A stretch of 5,880 nucleotides of DNA from Chitinophagales bacterium (lineage in GTDB: Bacteria; Bacteroidota; Bacteroidia; Chitinophagales; JADIYW01): the NCBI GenBank assembly GCA_020848315.1, contig JADLAH010000108.1, positions 1 to 5,880 on the forward strand, written 5' to 3'. This document shows positions 1-4,896 of the stretch, in pieces; within the stretch, counting starts at the first letter, position 1; every line of letters begins with the position of its first letter. The notes under the pieces are model-generated. The model had not been told where the DNA came from and did no database searches. It saw nothing but the letters and a program-made list of their open reading frames with translations. The position numbers and the translations under genes are program-made.

Positions 1-204
1 AGTAACAGTCCCGACGAACTAAAAATGCTTGACAATTTCCGTTACGACCTTTTGTATAAAGTCAATGACTATTTAACGAACAACGACAAGAAAAAAGCCC
101 GGGAATTGATGGATTTGTTAGATAAATTTGCCGACGAAAGTAAATATCCATATTCAAACGAAAACGGAAAAAATATCGCTTCCTATCTTAGAAAAAAATT
201 ATAA
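1..204 (+). CDS. 3' end of an unrecognised protein (partial, 67 residues visible)
   Basis: Frame 1 is open from the left edge to a TAA at 202-204 and gives the last 67 residues of a protein whose start lies outside the window. The visible part is rich in Lys, Asp, Asn and Leu. It looks mainly helical, with a charged stretch (KKKARELMDLLDKFADE, about residues 31-47) that would form an amphipathic helix, and it ends in a basic tail (SYLRKKL). There are no Cys or His residues, no membrane segment and no motif I can tie to a family. The codons are AT-rich, like those of the next gene and unlike those of the genes after 1360. It is likely a real gene end, because the frame has uniform codon use and a soluble-protein composition, but 67 codons is short and the function is unknown. 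The 107-base gap to the next gene has no clear terminator. Confidence 0.6.
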   Translation, partial: SNSPDELKMLDNFRYDLLYKVNDYLTNNDKKKARELMDLLDKFADESKYPYSNENGKNIASYLRKKL

Positions 205-311
205 AAAACGACGATAACATATGAGGTGTGCAGCTGTGAAGACTTGGAACTTAGTACTGGAAATCCTACACGAACGCAAAGCTTTATTGTTTATTTAAAA
301 GACGACAGCCC
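205..311. other. Intergenic gap without a clear promoter or terminator
   Basis: I find no TTG-N19-TANNTTTG promoter and no hairpin followed by a T-run here. The downstream gene may therefore be co-transcribed with the upstream one, or use a promoter that departs from consensus. The bases just before the next start codon (GACGACAGCCC) have no Shine-Dalgarno core. A 25-codon ATG frame (221-298) is present but has no support. Confidence 0.4.
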
Positions 312-1145
312 ATGAAGCAAATAATATTCATATTGACACTTTCAATTCTGTTTAGCTGTGGACAAACTGAAACAAAGAAAGTTGTTTCTACTTACCAAAA
401 TGGGAAACCTGAAATTGTAATTTACTATCCGGATATAGACGACACATTGACTTACAGAAAAGAGGTTTTTTATGAATCGGGAGAACGAAGCTATATTGGA
501 TATATTCTGAATGGAACTAAGGATGGAATTTGGACTTGGTGGTATGAAAACGGGAACAAAAAAGACCAATGTAAATATGAGGACGGCTACTATGTAGACA
601 CTGTCTATCATTGGTATGAGAGCGGAAAACTAAAGCAGATTGAAATTGTGGAAGGCCGGAAAGTAAGGACAGACGGTTGTTGTTATTGCAATGGTACAAT
701 TATCCGCTATTATGAAAATGGAAAGATTAATGAAAAATTTACGTCTTTAGACGATAAATTCCAAGGGGAATATGAGAGTTATGACGAAGATGGAAGCTGG
801 AAAATGAGAACATATCGTAATGACACATTACACGGACCAACAACCGAATATATTATAGATTCAGGCAAAGTAATTATCATAGTTGGACAATATGCAAATG
901 GAAATGAAACAGGGCTTTGGAAATGGCTAGATAAAGATAGTGTATTATATCAAACAGCAATTTATGACAATGGTGTTTGCAACGGAGAGTATTTAAAATA
1001 TTATACTACTGGACAAATCAAAGAAAAAGCAACTATGATAAATGGAGATTATGAAGGTGAACTGACTTACTTTGACGAAAAGGGAATTGTAACAAAAGTT
1101 GAACTTTATAAAAATGGAATACTTCAACGAACCAAGAAGAAATGA
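312..1145 (+). CDS. MORN-2/YwqK-type repeat lipoprotein
   Basis: This is a 277-residue protein with a short lipoprotein signal peptide: MKQ, then a hydrophobic stretch, then the lipobox L13-F14-S15-C16. After cleavage Cys16 would be lipidated and the protein anchored in the periplasm or outer membrane. The rest is a run of degenerate repeats built on the pattern aromatic-x-x-G-K/x. Copies are seen near residues 28-34 (YQNGKPE), 54-60 (YESGERS), 77-84 (WYENGNKK), 101-109 (WYESGKLKQ), 133-141 (YYENGKINE), 157-164, 230-239 and 253-262. Several are followed by a G-x-W/Y-x-x-W/Y stretch. That matches the MORN-2 repeat family, often auto-labelled 'toxin-antitoxin system YwqK family antitoxin'. I see no toxin partner, so that label should not be taken literally. 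Such beta-hairpin repeats usually form elongated, possibly protein- or surface-binding structures; the actual role is unknown. Oddities are a Cys cluster (DGCCYC, residues 121-126) between repeats and a lower GC content than the genes after 1360. The start is chosen because it gives a complete signal peptide. Confidence 0.85.
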   Translation: MKQIIFILTLSILFSCGQTETKKVVSTYQNGKPEIVIYYPDIDDTLTYRKEVFYESGERSYIGYILNGTKDGIWTWWYENGNKKDQCKYEDGYYVDTVYHWYESGKLKQIEIVEGRKVRTDGCCYCNGTIIRYYENGKINEKFTSLDDKFQGEYESYDEDGSWKMRTYRNDTLHGPTTEYIIDSGKVIIIVGQYANGNETGLWKWLDKDSVLYQTAIYDNGVCNGEYLKYYTTGQIKEKATMINGDYEGELTYFDEKGIVTKVELYKNGILQRTKKK

Positions 1146-1213
1146 GCGAATCACTAACACCACCAACGCCAACTCAATCTCATTGATTAAATCAAACCTG
1201 ACGCCTTCTTCCC

Positions 1214-1232
1214 AATTCTGAATTCTGAATTC
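1214..1232. repeat. Short tandem repeat, AATTCTG unit
   Basis: Two full copies of AATTCTG and a partial third (AATTC) stand head to tail, with CCC on each side. The unit contains the self-complementary core GAATTC twice. It lies in non-coding DNA immediately before the 16-bp repeat. Confidence 0.75.
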
Positions 1233-1240
1233 CCAAATCT

Positions 1241-1304
1241 AACCATCCAACAGTCTAATCATCCAACAGTCTATCCATCTAACCTTCTAACAATCATCCA
1301 TTTG
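1241..1304. repeat. Degenerate 16-bp tandem repeat, G-poor on + strand
   Basis: Two adjacent 16-base units (1241-1256 and 1257-1272) share 15 of 16 bases, around the core ATCCAACAGTCT. A third unit (1273-1288) matches at about 11 of 16, and 1289-1304 carries further ATCATCC-like fragments. The + strand has almost no G, so the tract has strong strand asymmetry. It does not code. There are no unique spacers, so it is not a CRISPR array. Confidence 0.7.
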
Positions 1305-1313
1305 TTCCATATT

Positions 1314-1343
1314 TTGAAAAGTATTGGATTAATTGTACTTTTG
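1314..1343 (+). promoter_or_regulatory. Bacteroidota-type promoter for the M23 peptidase gene
   Basis: TTG at 1314-1316 and TACTTTTG at 1336-1343 are separated by exactly 19 bases, matching the Bacteroidota primary-sigma consensus (TTG, 19-base spacer, TANNTTTG). Transcription would start near 1350, leaving an unusually short leader of about 10 bases before the ATG at 1360. Confidence 0.7.
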
Positions 1344-1359
1344 AGCGTTCAATTGCCCT

Positions 1360-2331
1360 ATGCCGAAGGATAAATACTATTACAATCCCAATACGCTGAA
1401 GTATGAGCGTTTCAAGCTCAGCATCTGGCAACGTCTGCTGCGCGTAACGGGCTTTTTCACGTCGGCTTTCTTTTTCGGCTTCCTCGCGATGGTGTTGGGC
1501 TACAGCTTTTTCGATAATCCCGATGAGCGCGCGGAGAAAATGGAACTGCGCCGCATGCAGGAAAAGTATGAAATCCTGGATAAGCGCGTGGATGTGCTCA
1601 CCAAAGTACTGGAAGATATGGGCGACCGCGACGATAATATCTACCGTGTTATTTTTGAGTCGGAGCCGCTGCCTGAAAATCTCCGCAAAGGAACGGTAGA
1701 TGCTTCCGCCATCTATGCGGAACTCAAGGATTTGCCGGAAGCGAGTATCATCTCCAAGACACTGGCGCGGCTCGAAAGCGCGGAAAAGCGCGCTTACGTG
1801 CAGTCGAAGTCCTACGACCAGCTGGTGAAGCTGATTAAAAACAAGGAAGAAATGCTGGCGAGTATTCCCGCCATTCAGCCGGTGTCGAATAAGGAACTCA
1901 AGCGCATCGCGTCGGGCTTCGGGATGCGCATCGATCCGGTGTATAAAACGCCGCGCATGCACGCCGGCCTCGATTTCACGGCGGAAACGGGCACACCTGT
2001 CTATGCTACCGGCAACGGCATCGTGGAGATTGCCGGCTATCAGGGCGACGGCTACGGCAATAAGGTCGTCATCAATCATGGCTACGGCTATGAAACCTTG
2101 TATGCCCACAACAGCAAGCTGCTGGTGCGCGCCGGCGAGAAAGTGAAACGCGGACAAACCATCGCGCTCGTGGGCAATACCGGCAAGAGTACCGGCCCTC
2201 ACCTGCACTACGAAGTGTGGAAGAATGGTCAGAAAATTGACCCTGTTAACTTTTTCTTCAACGACCTGACAGCGGAACAATACGATCAGATACTTAAAAT
2301 TGCAGAACAGAGCAATCAGGCGTTTGATTAA
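1360..2331 (+). CDS. Membrane-anchored M23 (LytM-type) peptidoglycan endopeptidase
   Basis: This 323-residue protein has a basic N-terminal tail, one membrane segment (about residues 27-50), a charged coiled-coil-like stretch (about 55-87), a helical linker, and a C-terminal M23 domain (about 180-297). The zinc and catalytic motifs are all present: H201-x3-D205 (HAGLD), H250 in LYAH, and H281-L-H283. It should therefore be an active zinc endopeptidase, not a degenerate LytM activator. Family knowledge says such enzymes cut peptide cross-bridges in peptidoglycan; the single anchor places the domain in the periplasm. The topology resembles other membrane-bound M23 proteins with coiled coils that work in cell-wall growth or division. 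The substrate bond and physiological role cannot be read from sequence. The ATG at 1360 fits the promoter just upstream and gives a full anchor. The GC-rich codons (one sampled 60-base line is 60% G+C) contrast with the preceding gene (38% in a sampled line). The MerR-type gene follows after 53 bases. Confidence 0.93.
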   Translation: MPKDKYYYNPNTLKYERFKLSIWQRLLRVTGFFTSAFFFGFLAMVLGYSFFDNPDERAEKMELRRMQEKYEILDKRVDVLTKVLEDMGDRDDNIYRVIFESEPLPENLRKGTVDASAIYAELKDLPEASIISKTLARLESAEKRAYVQSKSYDQLVKLIKNKEEMLASIPAIQPVSNKELKRIASGFGMRIDPVYKTPRMHAGLDFTAETGTPVYATGNGIVEIAGYQGDGYGNKVVINHGYGYETLYAHNSKLLVRAGEKVKRGQTIALVGNTGKSTGPHLHYEVWKNGQKIDPVNFFFNDLTAEQYDQILKIAEQSNQAFD

Positions 2332-2350
2332 AGTAGAAGTATCGTTTTCT

Positions 2351-2362
2351 TATTTTAAAATA
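2351..2362. promoter_or_regulatory. 12-bp AT palindrome upstream of the MerR-type gene (possible operator)
   Basis: TATTTTAAAATA is a perfect inverted repeat, centred about 28 bases before the ATG of the regulator gene. MerR-family proteins bind as dimers to palindromic sites, so autoregulation is conceivable. AT-only palindromes of this length also arise by chance, and no consensus promoter surrounds it. Confidence 0.2.
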
Positions 2363-2384
2363 TTGACATTCAAAACTATAAACT

Positions 2385-2723
2385 ATGCCATACAAGGAGA
2401 AGGAAATTGAGAAGATGTATTTTACCATCAGTGAGGTGGCCAAGCAGTTCAATGTGGCAACTTCCCTGATTCGTTTCTGGGAAACAGAATTTGATATTCT
2501 CAAACCACGGAAAACCACCAAGGGAAATCGCCTGTATTCCAAAAAGGATATCGAGAATTTCCGCCTGATTTACCACCTGGTGAAGGAAAAAGGCTATACG
2601 CTGGATGGCGCCAAGAAGAAACTGAAGGAAGGCGGCGACGACAAAACCAATGTGCATGCCGAGATTGTGTCGCGATTGAAAAATATCCGCAAATTTCTGG
2701 AAACGATGCACAACGAATTGTAA
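2385..2723 (+). CDS. MerR-family transcriptional regulator (short, DNA-binding domain type)
   Basis: This 112-residue protein carries a winged helix-turn-helix of the MerR type at about residues 12-80. The diagnostic features are FTISEVAKQFNVATSLIRFWE (start of the domain; helix-turn-helix) followed by NRLYSKKDIENFRLIYHLVKEKGYTLDGAKK, which is the typical wing and helix. Only about 30 residues follow, likely a dimerisation helix. There is no large effector-binding domain and no Cys pair for metal sensing, so the signal sensed is unknown. The start MPYKEKEIEKMYFT matches what I recall of Bacteroidota orthologues. An internal ATG at 2415 would also retain the domain and has a purine-rich stretch upstream, but I prefer 2385. 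No consensus promoter is visible in the 53-base gap, so it is probably co-transcribed with the M23 gene. I recall this peptidase-regulator pairing as common in Bacteroidota. Target genes are unknown. Confidence 0.9.
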   Translation: MPYKEKEIEKMYFTISEVAKQFNVATSLIRFWETEFDILKPRKTTKGNRLYSKKDIENFRLIYHLVKEKGYTLDGAKKKLKEGGDDKTNVHAEIVSRLKNIRKFLETMHNEL

Positions 2724-2744
2724 CCGTAAATGCCTGTAATTGTC

Positions 2745-2752
2745 TAAATTTG
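2745..2752 (+). promoter_or_regulatory. Possible -7 promoter element directly before the lipoprotein ATG
   Basis: TAAATTTG matches TANNTTTG but ends only four bases before the ATG at 2757. No TTG sits at the expected 19-21 base spacing; the nearest is 24 bases upstream. If used, the transcript would be leaderless or nearly so. It could equally be a chance match within an operon. Confidence 0.3.
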
Positions 2753-2756
2753 CCTT

Positions 2757-3326
2757 ATGTCGCGCCTGAATAACACGAAATCCGCTCTCCTGCTGCTTTG
2801 CTGCACGCTCCTGTTTGCCTGTAAGCAAAAAGTCTTCAACGGACAGCTGACGCAGCCATCGCCCTACTTTACGCAACTGATAGATGTGCAGGATCCGGCG
2901 GTATTGCGCGGTGTATCATTCGGACTGAATGCGGAGGAAGTGAAAGACGTGGAAAAGGCCAAACTGTTTGAAGCTGCACCCGACCATTTGTTCTATGAAT
3001 TCACTTACGCGAAGGACAGCACCGAGTTTTCGGAATATGTGAACATCTCTTACTATTTCGATGAAACGGACGTGCTGGATGTCATCACAATGGATATTTT
3101 TCTGTCTGACACGCTGCAGGTCAAGGAGTTGCAGCGCACCTTCACCGAGTTTTATACCCAGCAGTACGGCCAATCCGACCGCGATGATTATCAGTATGAT
3201 GTGTGGGACGCCACCCACAAAAATGCAAAAAGCGGCAATAAGGAGGCATTTTCCATTGCCCTGAAGCCCATCGAGCATGAAATCGGGCTTAGTCTGGAGT
3301 TTTTGCGCACCCGGAAAGCAGATTAG
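2757..3326 (+). CDS. Unrecognised lipoprotein
   Basis: This 189-residue protein has a clear type II signal peptide: a short basic start (MSRLNNTK), a hydrophobic core LLLLCCTLLF, and the lipobox L19-F20-A21-C22 followed by K23. Mature residues would face the periplasm or be sorted to the outer membrane. The mature part is acidic, rich in Tyr, Phe, Asp and Glu, and alternates in a way suggesting a compact alpha/beta fold. A central block reads as strands (YVNISYYFDE, VLDVITMDIFL), then a helix (VKELQRTFTEFYTQQYG), and later another strand pair (FSIALKP, IGLSLEFL). I know of no family to assign. The 33-base gap after the regulator gene suggests co-transcription with it. No terminator follows before the rpsO promoter. 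The protein is probably envelope-related, which would fit the M23 peptidase upstream, but that is guilt by proximity only. Confidence 0.85.
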   Translation: MSRLNNTKSALLLLCCTLLFACKQKVFNGQLTQPSPYFTQLIDVQDPAVLRGVSFGLNAEEVKDVEKAKLFEAAPDHLFYEFTYAKDSTEFSEYVNISYYFDETDVLDVITMDIFLSDTLQVKELQRTFTEFYTQQYGQSDRDDYQYDVWDATHKNAKSGNKEAFSIALKPIEHEIGLSLEFLRTRKAD

Positions 3327-3360
3327 TTTAGGCGTAATCCACAAAATGTCAATAATAATT

Positions 3361-3390
3361 TTGCCGTAACATATTAATTGTGTATCTTTG
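3361..3390 (+). promoter_or_regulatory. Strong Bacteroidota-type promoter for rpsO
   Basis: TTG at 3361-3363, a 19-base spacer, and TATCTTTG at 3383-3390 give a full consensus match, followed by CA as often seen in Bacteroidota promoters. Transcription would start near 3397, giving a leader of about 30 bases that is almost all A/T. The leader has a long A-rich run before the ATG and no Shine-Dalgarno core, as is usual for highly translated genes in this phylum. Confidence 0.85.
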
Positions 3391-3426
3391 CACATCAAAA
3401 TTAAAGACGACAAAAAATAAAAAAAG

Positions 3427-3693
3427 ATGTTGACGAAAGAAAAAAAACAAGAGATTTTCGCAGAATTTGGTGGTGCAGCCACTAATACCGGTTCTGTTGA
3501 ATCACAAGTAGCTTTGATCTCCCACAGAATTAACCACATCACGGGACACTTGAAAACAAACAGAAAAGATTTTTCTACTACCCGATCTTTGTACAAATTG
3601 GTAGGACAAAGAAAGAAATTGTTGAAATACTTATCTAATACAGATATCGTAAGATACAGAGCTTTATTGGACAAACTCGGACTGAGAAAATAA
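3427..3693 (+). CDS. rpsO: 30S ribosomal protein S15
   Basis: The 88-residue product has the normal S15 length (E. coli 89 residues). It is a four-helix protein that binds 16S rRNA in the central domain early in small-subunit assembly and contacts 23S rRNA in a bridge between subunits. Recognisable family segments are TGSVESQVALISHRINHITGHLKTNRKD (about residues 21-48) and LVGQRKKLLKYL (about 58-69), ending in the basic LGLRK. Codon choice (many AGA, AAA, TTG) differs from the GC-richer genes to its left and probably reflects strong expression, not transfer. The gene has its own promoter and is closed by a terminator before pnp, the same gene order as in E. coli and many other bacteria. In E. 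coli S15 represses its own translation through a leader pseudoknot; the short A-rich leader here leaves little room for such a structure. Confidence 0.98.
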   Translation: MLTKEKKQEIFAEFGGAATNTGSVESQVALISHRINHITGHLKTNRKDFSTTRSLYKLVGQRKKLLKYLSNTDIVRYRALLDKLGLRK

Positions 3694-3703
3694 AGCAGCG
3701 ACT

Positions 3704-3739
3704 AAAAAGGCGAGGCAATAGCCTCGCTTTTTTATTTTT
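3704..3739 (+). terminator. Intrinsic terminator after rpsO
   Basis: A 7-bp GC-rich stem, GCGAGGC (3710-3716) and GCCTCGC (3721-3727), closes on an AATA loop and is followed by six T, an A and five more T. The five A before the stem can pair with the T-run, so it could also act on the - strand. It sits 10 bases after the rpsO stop and only 20 bases before the pnp ATG, so pnp expression probably relies on readthrough or a promoter I cannot see. Confidence 0.9.
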
Positions 3740-3759
3740 ATCCATTTAAATAATATATA

Positions 3760-4896
3760 ATGACATTCAATATACATACCCAAACCGTAGAGTATGGTAA
3801 TGGCAAAACTGCCACCATCGAAACCGGTAAGCTGGCCCGTCAGGCGGACGGAGCCGTGGTGGTTCGTTCAGGTGATTGTATCATCCTGGCAACTGCCTGT
3901 ACAACAGAACAACCGAAAGAAGGCGTAGATTTCTTCCCTTTAACCGTAGAATATCAGGAAAAATTTGCTGCTGCGGGTCGTATTCCGGGCAGTTTCCATC
4001 GTCGTGAAGGTCGCGCCAGCGACTATGAAGTGCTTATCTGCCGTTTGGTGGACAGAGCGATTCGCCCGATGTTTGCCGCTAATTTCAAAAATGACACACA
4101 GGTACTGATGTATCTTATCTCCAATGATGAGAACGTAGCACCTGATACTTTGGTAGGTCTGGCAGCTTCTGCCGCACTCACCATTTCCTCCATTCCTTTT
4201 GAAGGTCCGATTTCCGAAGTGCGCGTTGCCAAAATCAACGGTGCGTTTGTGGTGAATCCGACGCCAAAAGAAGCGGATAAAGCGGAAATGAACGTTATCC
4301 TCGCGGGTACTATCGACAATATCCTGATGGTGGAAGGCGAAGCGCAGGAAGCCAGTGAGTCAGATCTGATTGAAGCGATTAAAGTGGGGCACCAAACTAT
4401 CATCAAACAGTGCGAAGCACAGCTCGAACTGAAAGAGAAAGCAGGTAAACCGAAAATGGAAGTAGCCGCACCGGAAGAAGACGAGGCATTATTGCAGCGT
4501 ATTCAGGACTTCGCGGTGGCTAAAATTACAGAAATCGCTACGACCGCTACCGGTAAATACGACAGAAAAGCTGCGCTGAAACAAGTGAAAGAAGATTTCC
4601 TCGCGACTATTTCTGAAGAAGAACTGGAAACATTCAACAAAGCATTGTTTGATCGTTACTATTATAAAGTGGAGAAAAATGCTATCCGCAACAGCGTGCT
4701 GAATAACAGAGTACGTCTGGATGGTCGTAAAACGGATGAAATCCGTCCGCTGTTCATGGAAACGGATGTATTGCCTTCCCCACACGGTTCGGCTTTGTTC
4801 ACCCGCGGTGAAACGCAGTCACTGACTACCGTTACTTTGGGTTCCAAACAAGACGAGCAGATGATTGACAAGGCGGATGCGCTGTCATACAGCTAA
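3760..4896 (+). CDS. pnp: Polynucleotide phosphorylase, N-terminal part, ended by an in-frame TAA
   Basis: PNPase degrades RNA 3' to 5' using phosphate, releasing nucleoside diphosphates. It works as a trimer, often with other RNA-decay enzymes. This 378-residue part holds the first RNase PH-like domain (about residues 5-145), with the RNA-channel loop around F79-H80-R81-R82-E83-G84. It also holds the alpha-helical linker domain (about 240-310) and the beginning of the second RNase PH domain (NNRVRLDGR about 315-323, RGETQSL 349-355). The E. coli loop is FFRR; here the second Phe is His. The frame stops at residue 378, just before the conserved [15 protein letters not shown] segment that continues in the same frame. 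On its own this product would lack the catalytic Asp/Lys residues, KH and S1, and should be inactive. No Shine-Dalgarno precedes the ATG; the upstream bases are A/T only. The start agrees with the family N-terminus. I read it together with the following entry as one interrupted gene. Confidence 0.92.
   Translation: MTFNIHTQTVEYGNGKTATIETGKLARQADGAVVVRSGDCIILATACTTEQPKEGVDFFPLTVEYQEKFAAAGRIPGSFHRREGRASDYEVLICRLVDRAIRPMFAANFKNDTQVLMYLISNDENVAPDTLVGLAASAALTISSIPFEGPISEVRVAKINGAFVVNPTPKEADKAEMNVILAGTIDNILMVEGEAQEASESDLIEAIKVGHQTIIKQCEAQLELKEKAGKPKMEVAAPEEDEALLQRIQDFAVAKITEIATTATGKYDRKAALKQVKEDFLATISEEELETFNKALFDRYYYKVEKNAIRNSVLNNRVRLDGRKTDEIRPLFMETDVLPSPHGSALFTRGETQSLTTVTLGSKQDEQMIDKADALSYS
4894..4896 (+). 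other. pnp: In-frame TAA interrupting pnp (point lesion or sequence error)
   Basis: The codon at position 379 is TAA between AGC (Ser378) and TTC (Phe380). Both flanks stay in the same frame and both match PNPase, so no insertion or deletion is involved. A single A-to-T change from AAA (Lys) would account for it; the original residue is an inference. TAA is also the natural stop of rpsO, the M23 gene and the MerR-type gene in this window, so the codon is not reassigned here. Confidence 0.9.

Larger units (their letters stand above)
1146..1359. other. Repeat-bearing intergenic region at a composition boundary
   Basis: This 214-base gap separates the AT-rich left segment from the more GC-rich housekeeping segment. 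It holds a 7-bp repeat, a degenerate 16-bp tandem repeat and the promoter of the M23 peptidase gene, each listed separately. I see no intrinsic terminator for the MORN-type gene. A long antisense open frame reaches into the gap (to 1294) but is a shadow of the peptidase gene. Confidence 0.6.

Noticed and set aside
221..298. 25-codon ATG frame in the gap before the MORN-type gene
   Set aside because: It is too short, with no ribosome-binding or promoter signal and no recognisable composition; expected by chance.
205..311. Integron-type attC recombination site flanking the accessory gene
   Set aside because: I looked for paired RYYYAAC and GTTRRRY core sites in the gaps before and after the MORN-type gene and found none in the right arrangement.
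312..1145. Toxin-antitoxin antitoxin role implied by the YwqK family label
   Set aside because: No toxin-like gene is adjacent in the window, and a lipidated exported protein is a poor fit for a cytoplasmic antitoxin.
1241..1304. Repeat tract considered as a CRISPR array
   Set aside because: The units are directly abutting, 16 bases, degenerate and without spacers, and no cas genes are nearby.
1294..2280. 328-codon open frame on the - strand opposite the M23 peptidase gene
   Set aside because: It is the antisense shadow of a gene with confirmed catalytic motifs. The product is His- and Arg-rich with no recognisable domain, and long antisense frames are common opposite GC-rich coding DNA.
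2916..3674. 252-codon open frame on the - strand spanning the lipoprotein gene, the rpsO promoter and rpsO
   Set aside because: It crosses an intergenic region and a certain ribosomal protein gene, with no domain of its own.
4894..4896. TAA reassigned as a sense codon
   Set aside because: Other genes in the window (M23 peptidase, MerR-type regulator, rpsO) end naturally at TAA at the expected family length.
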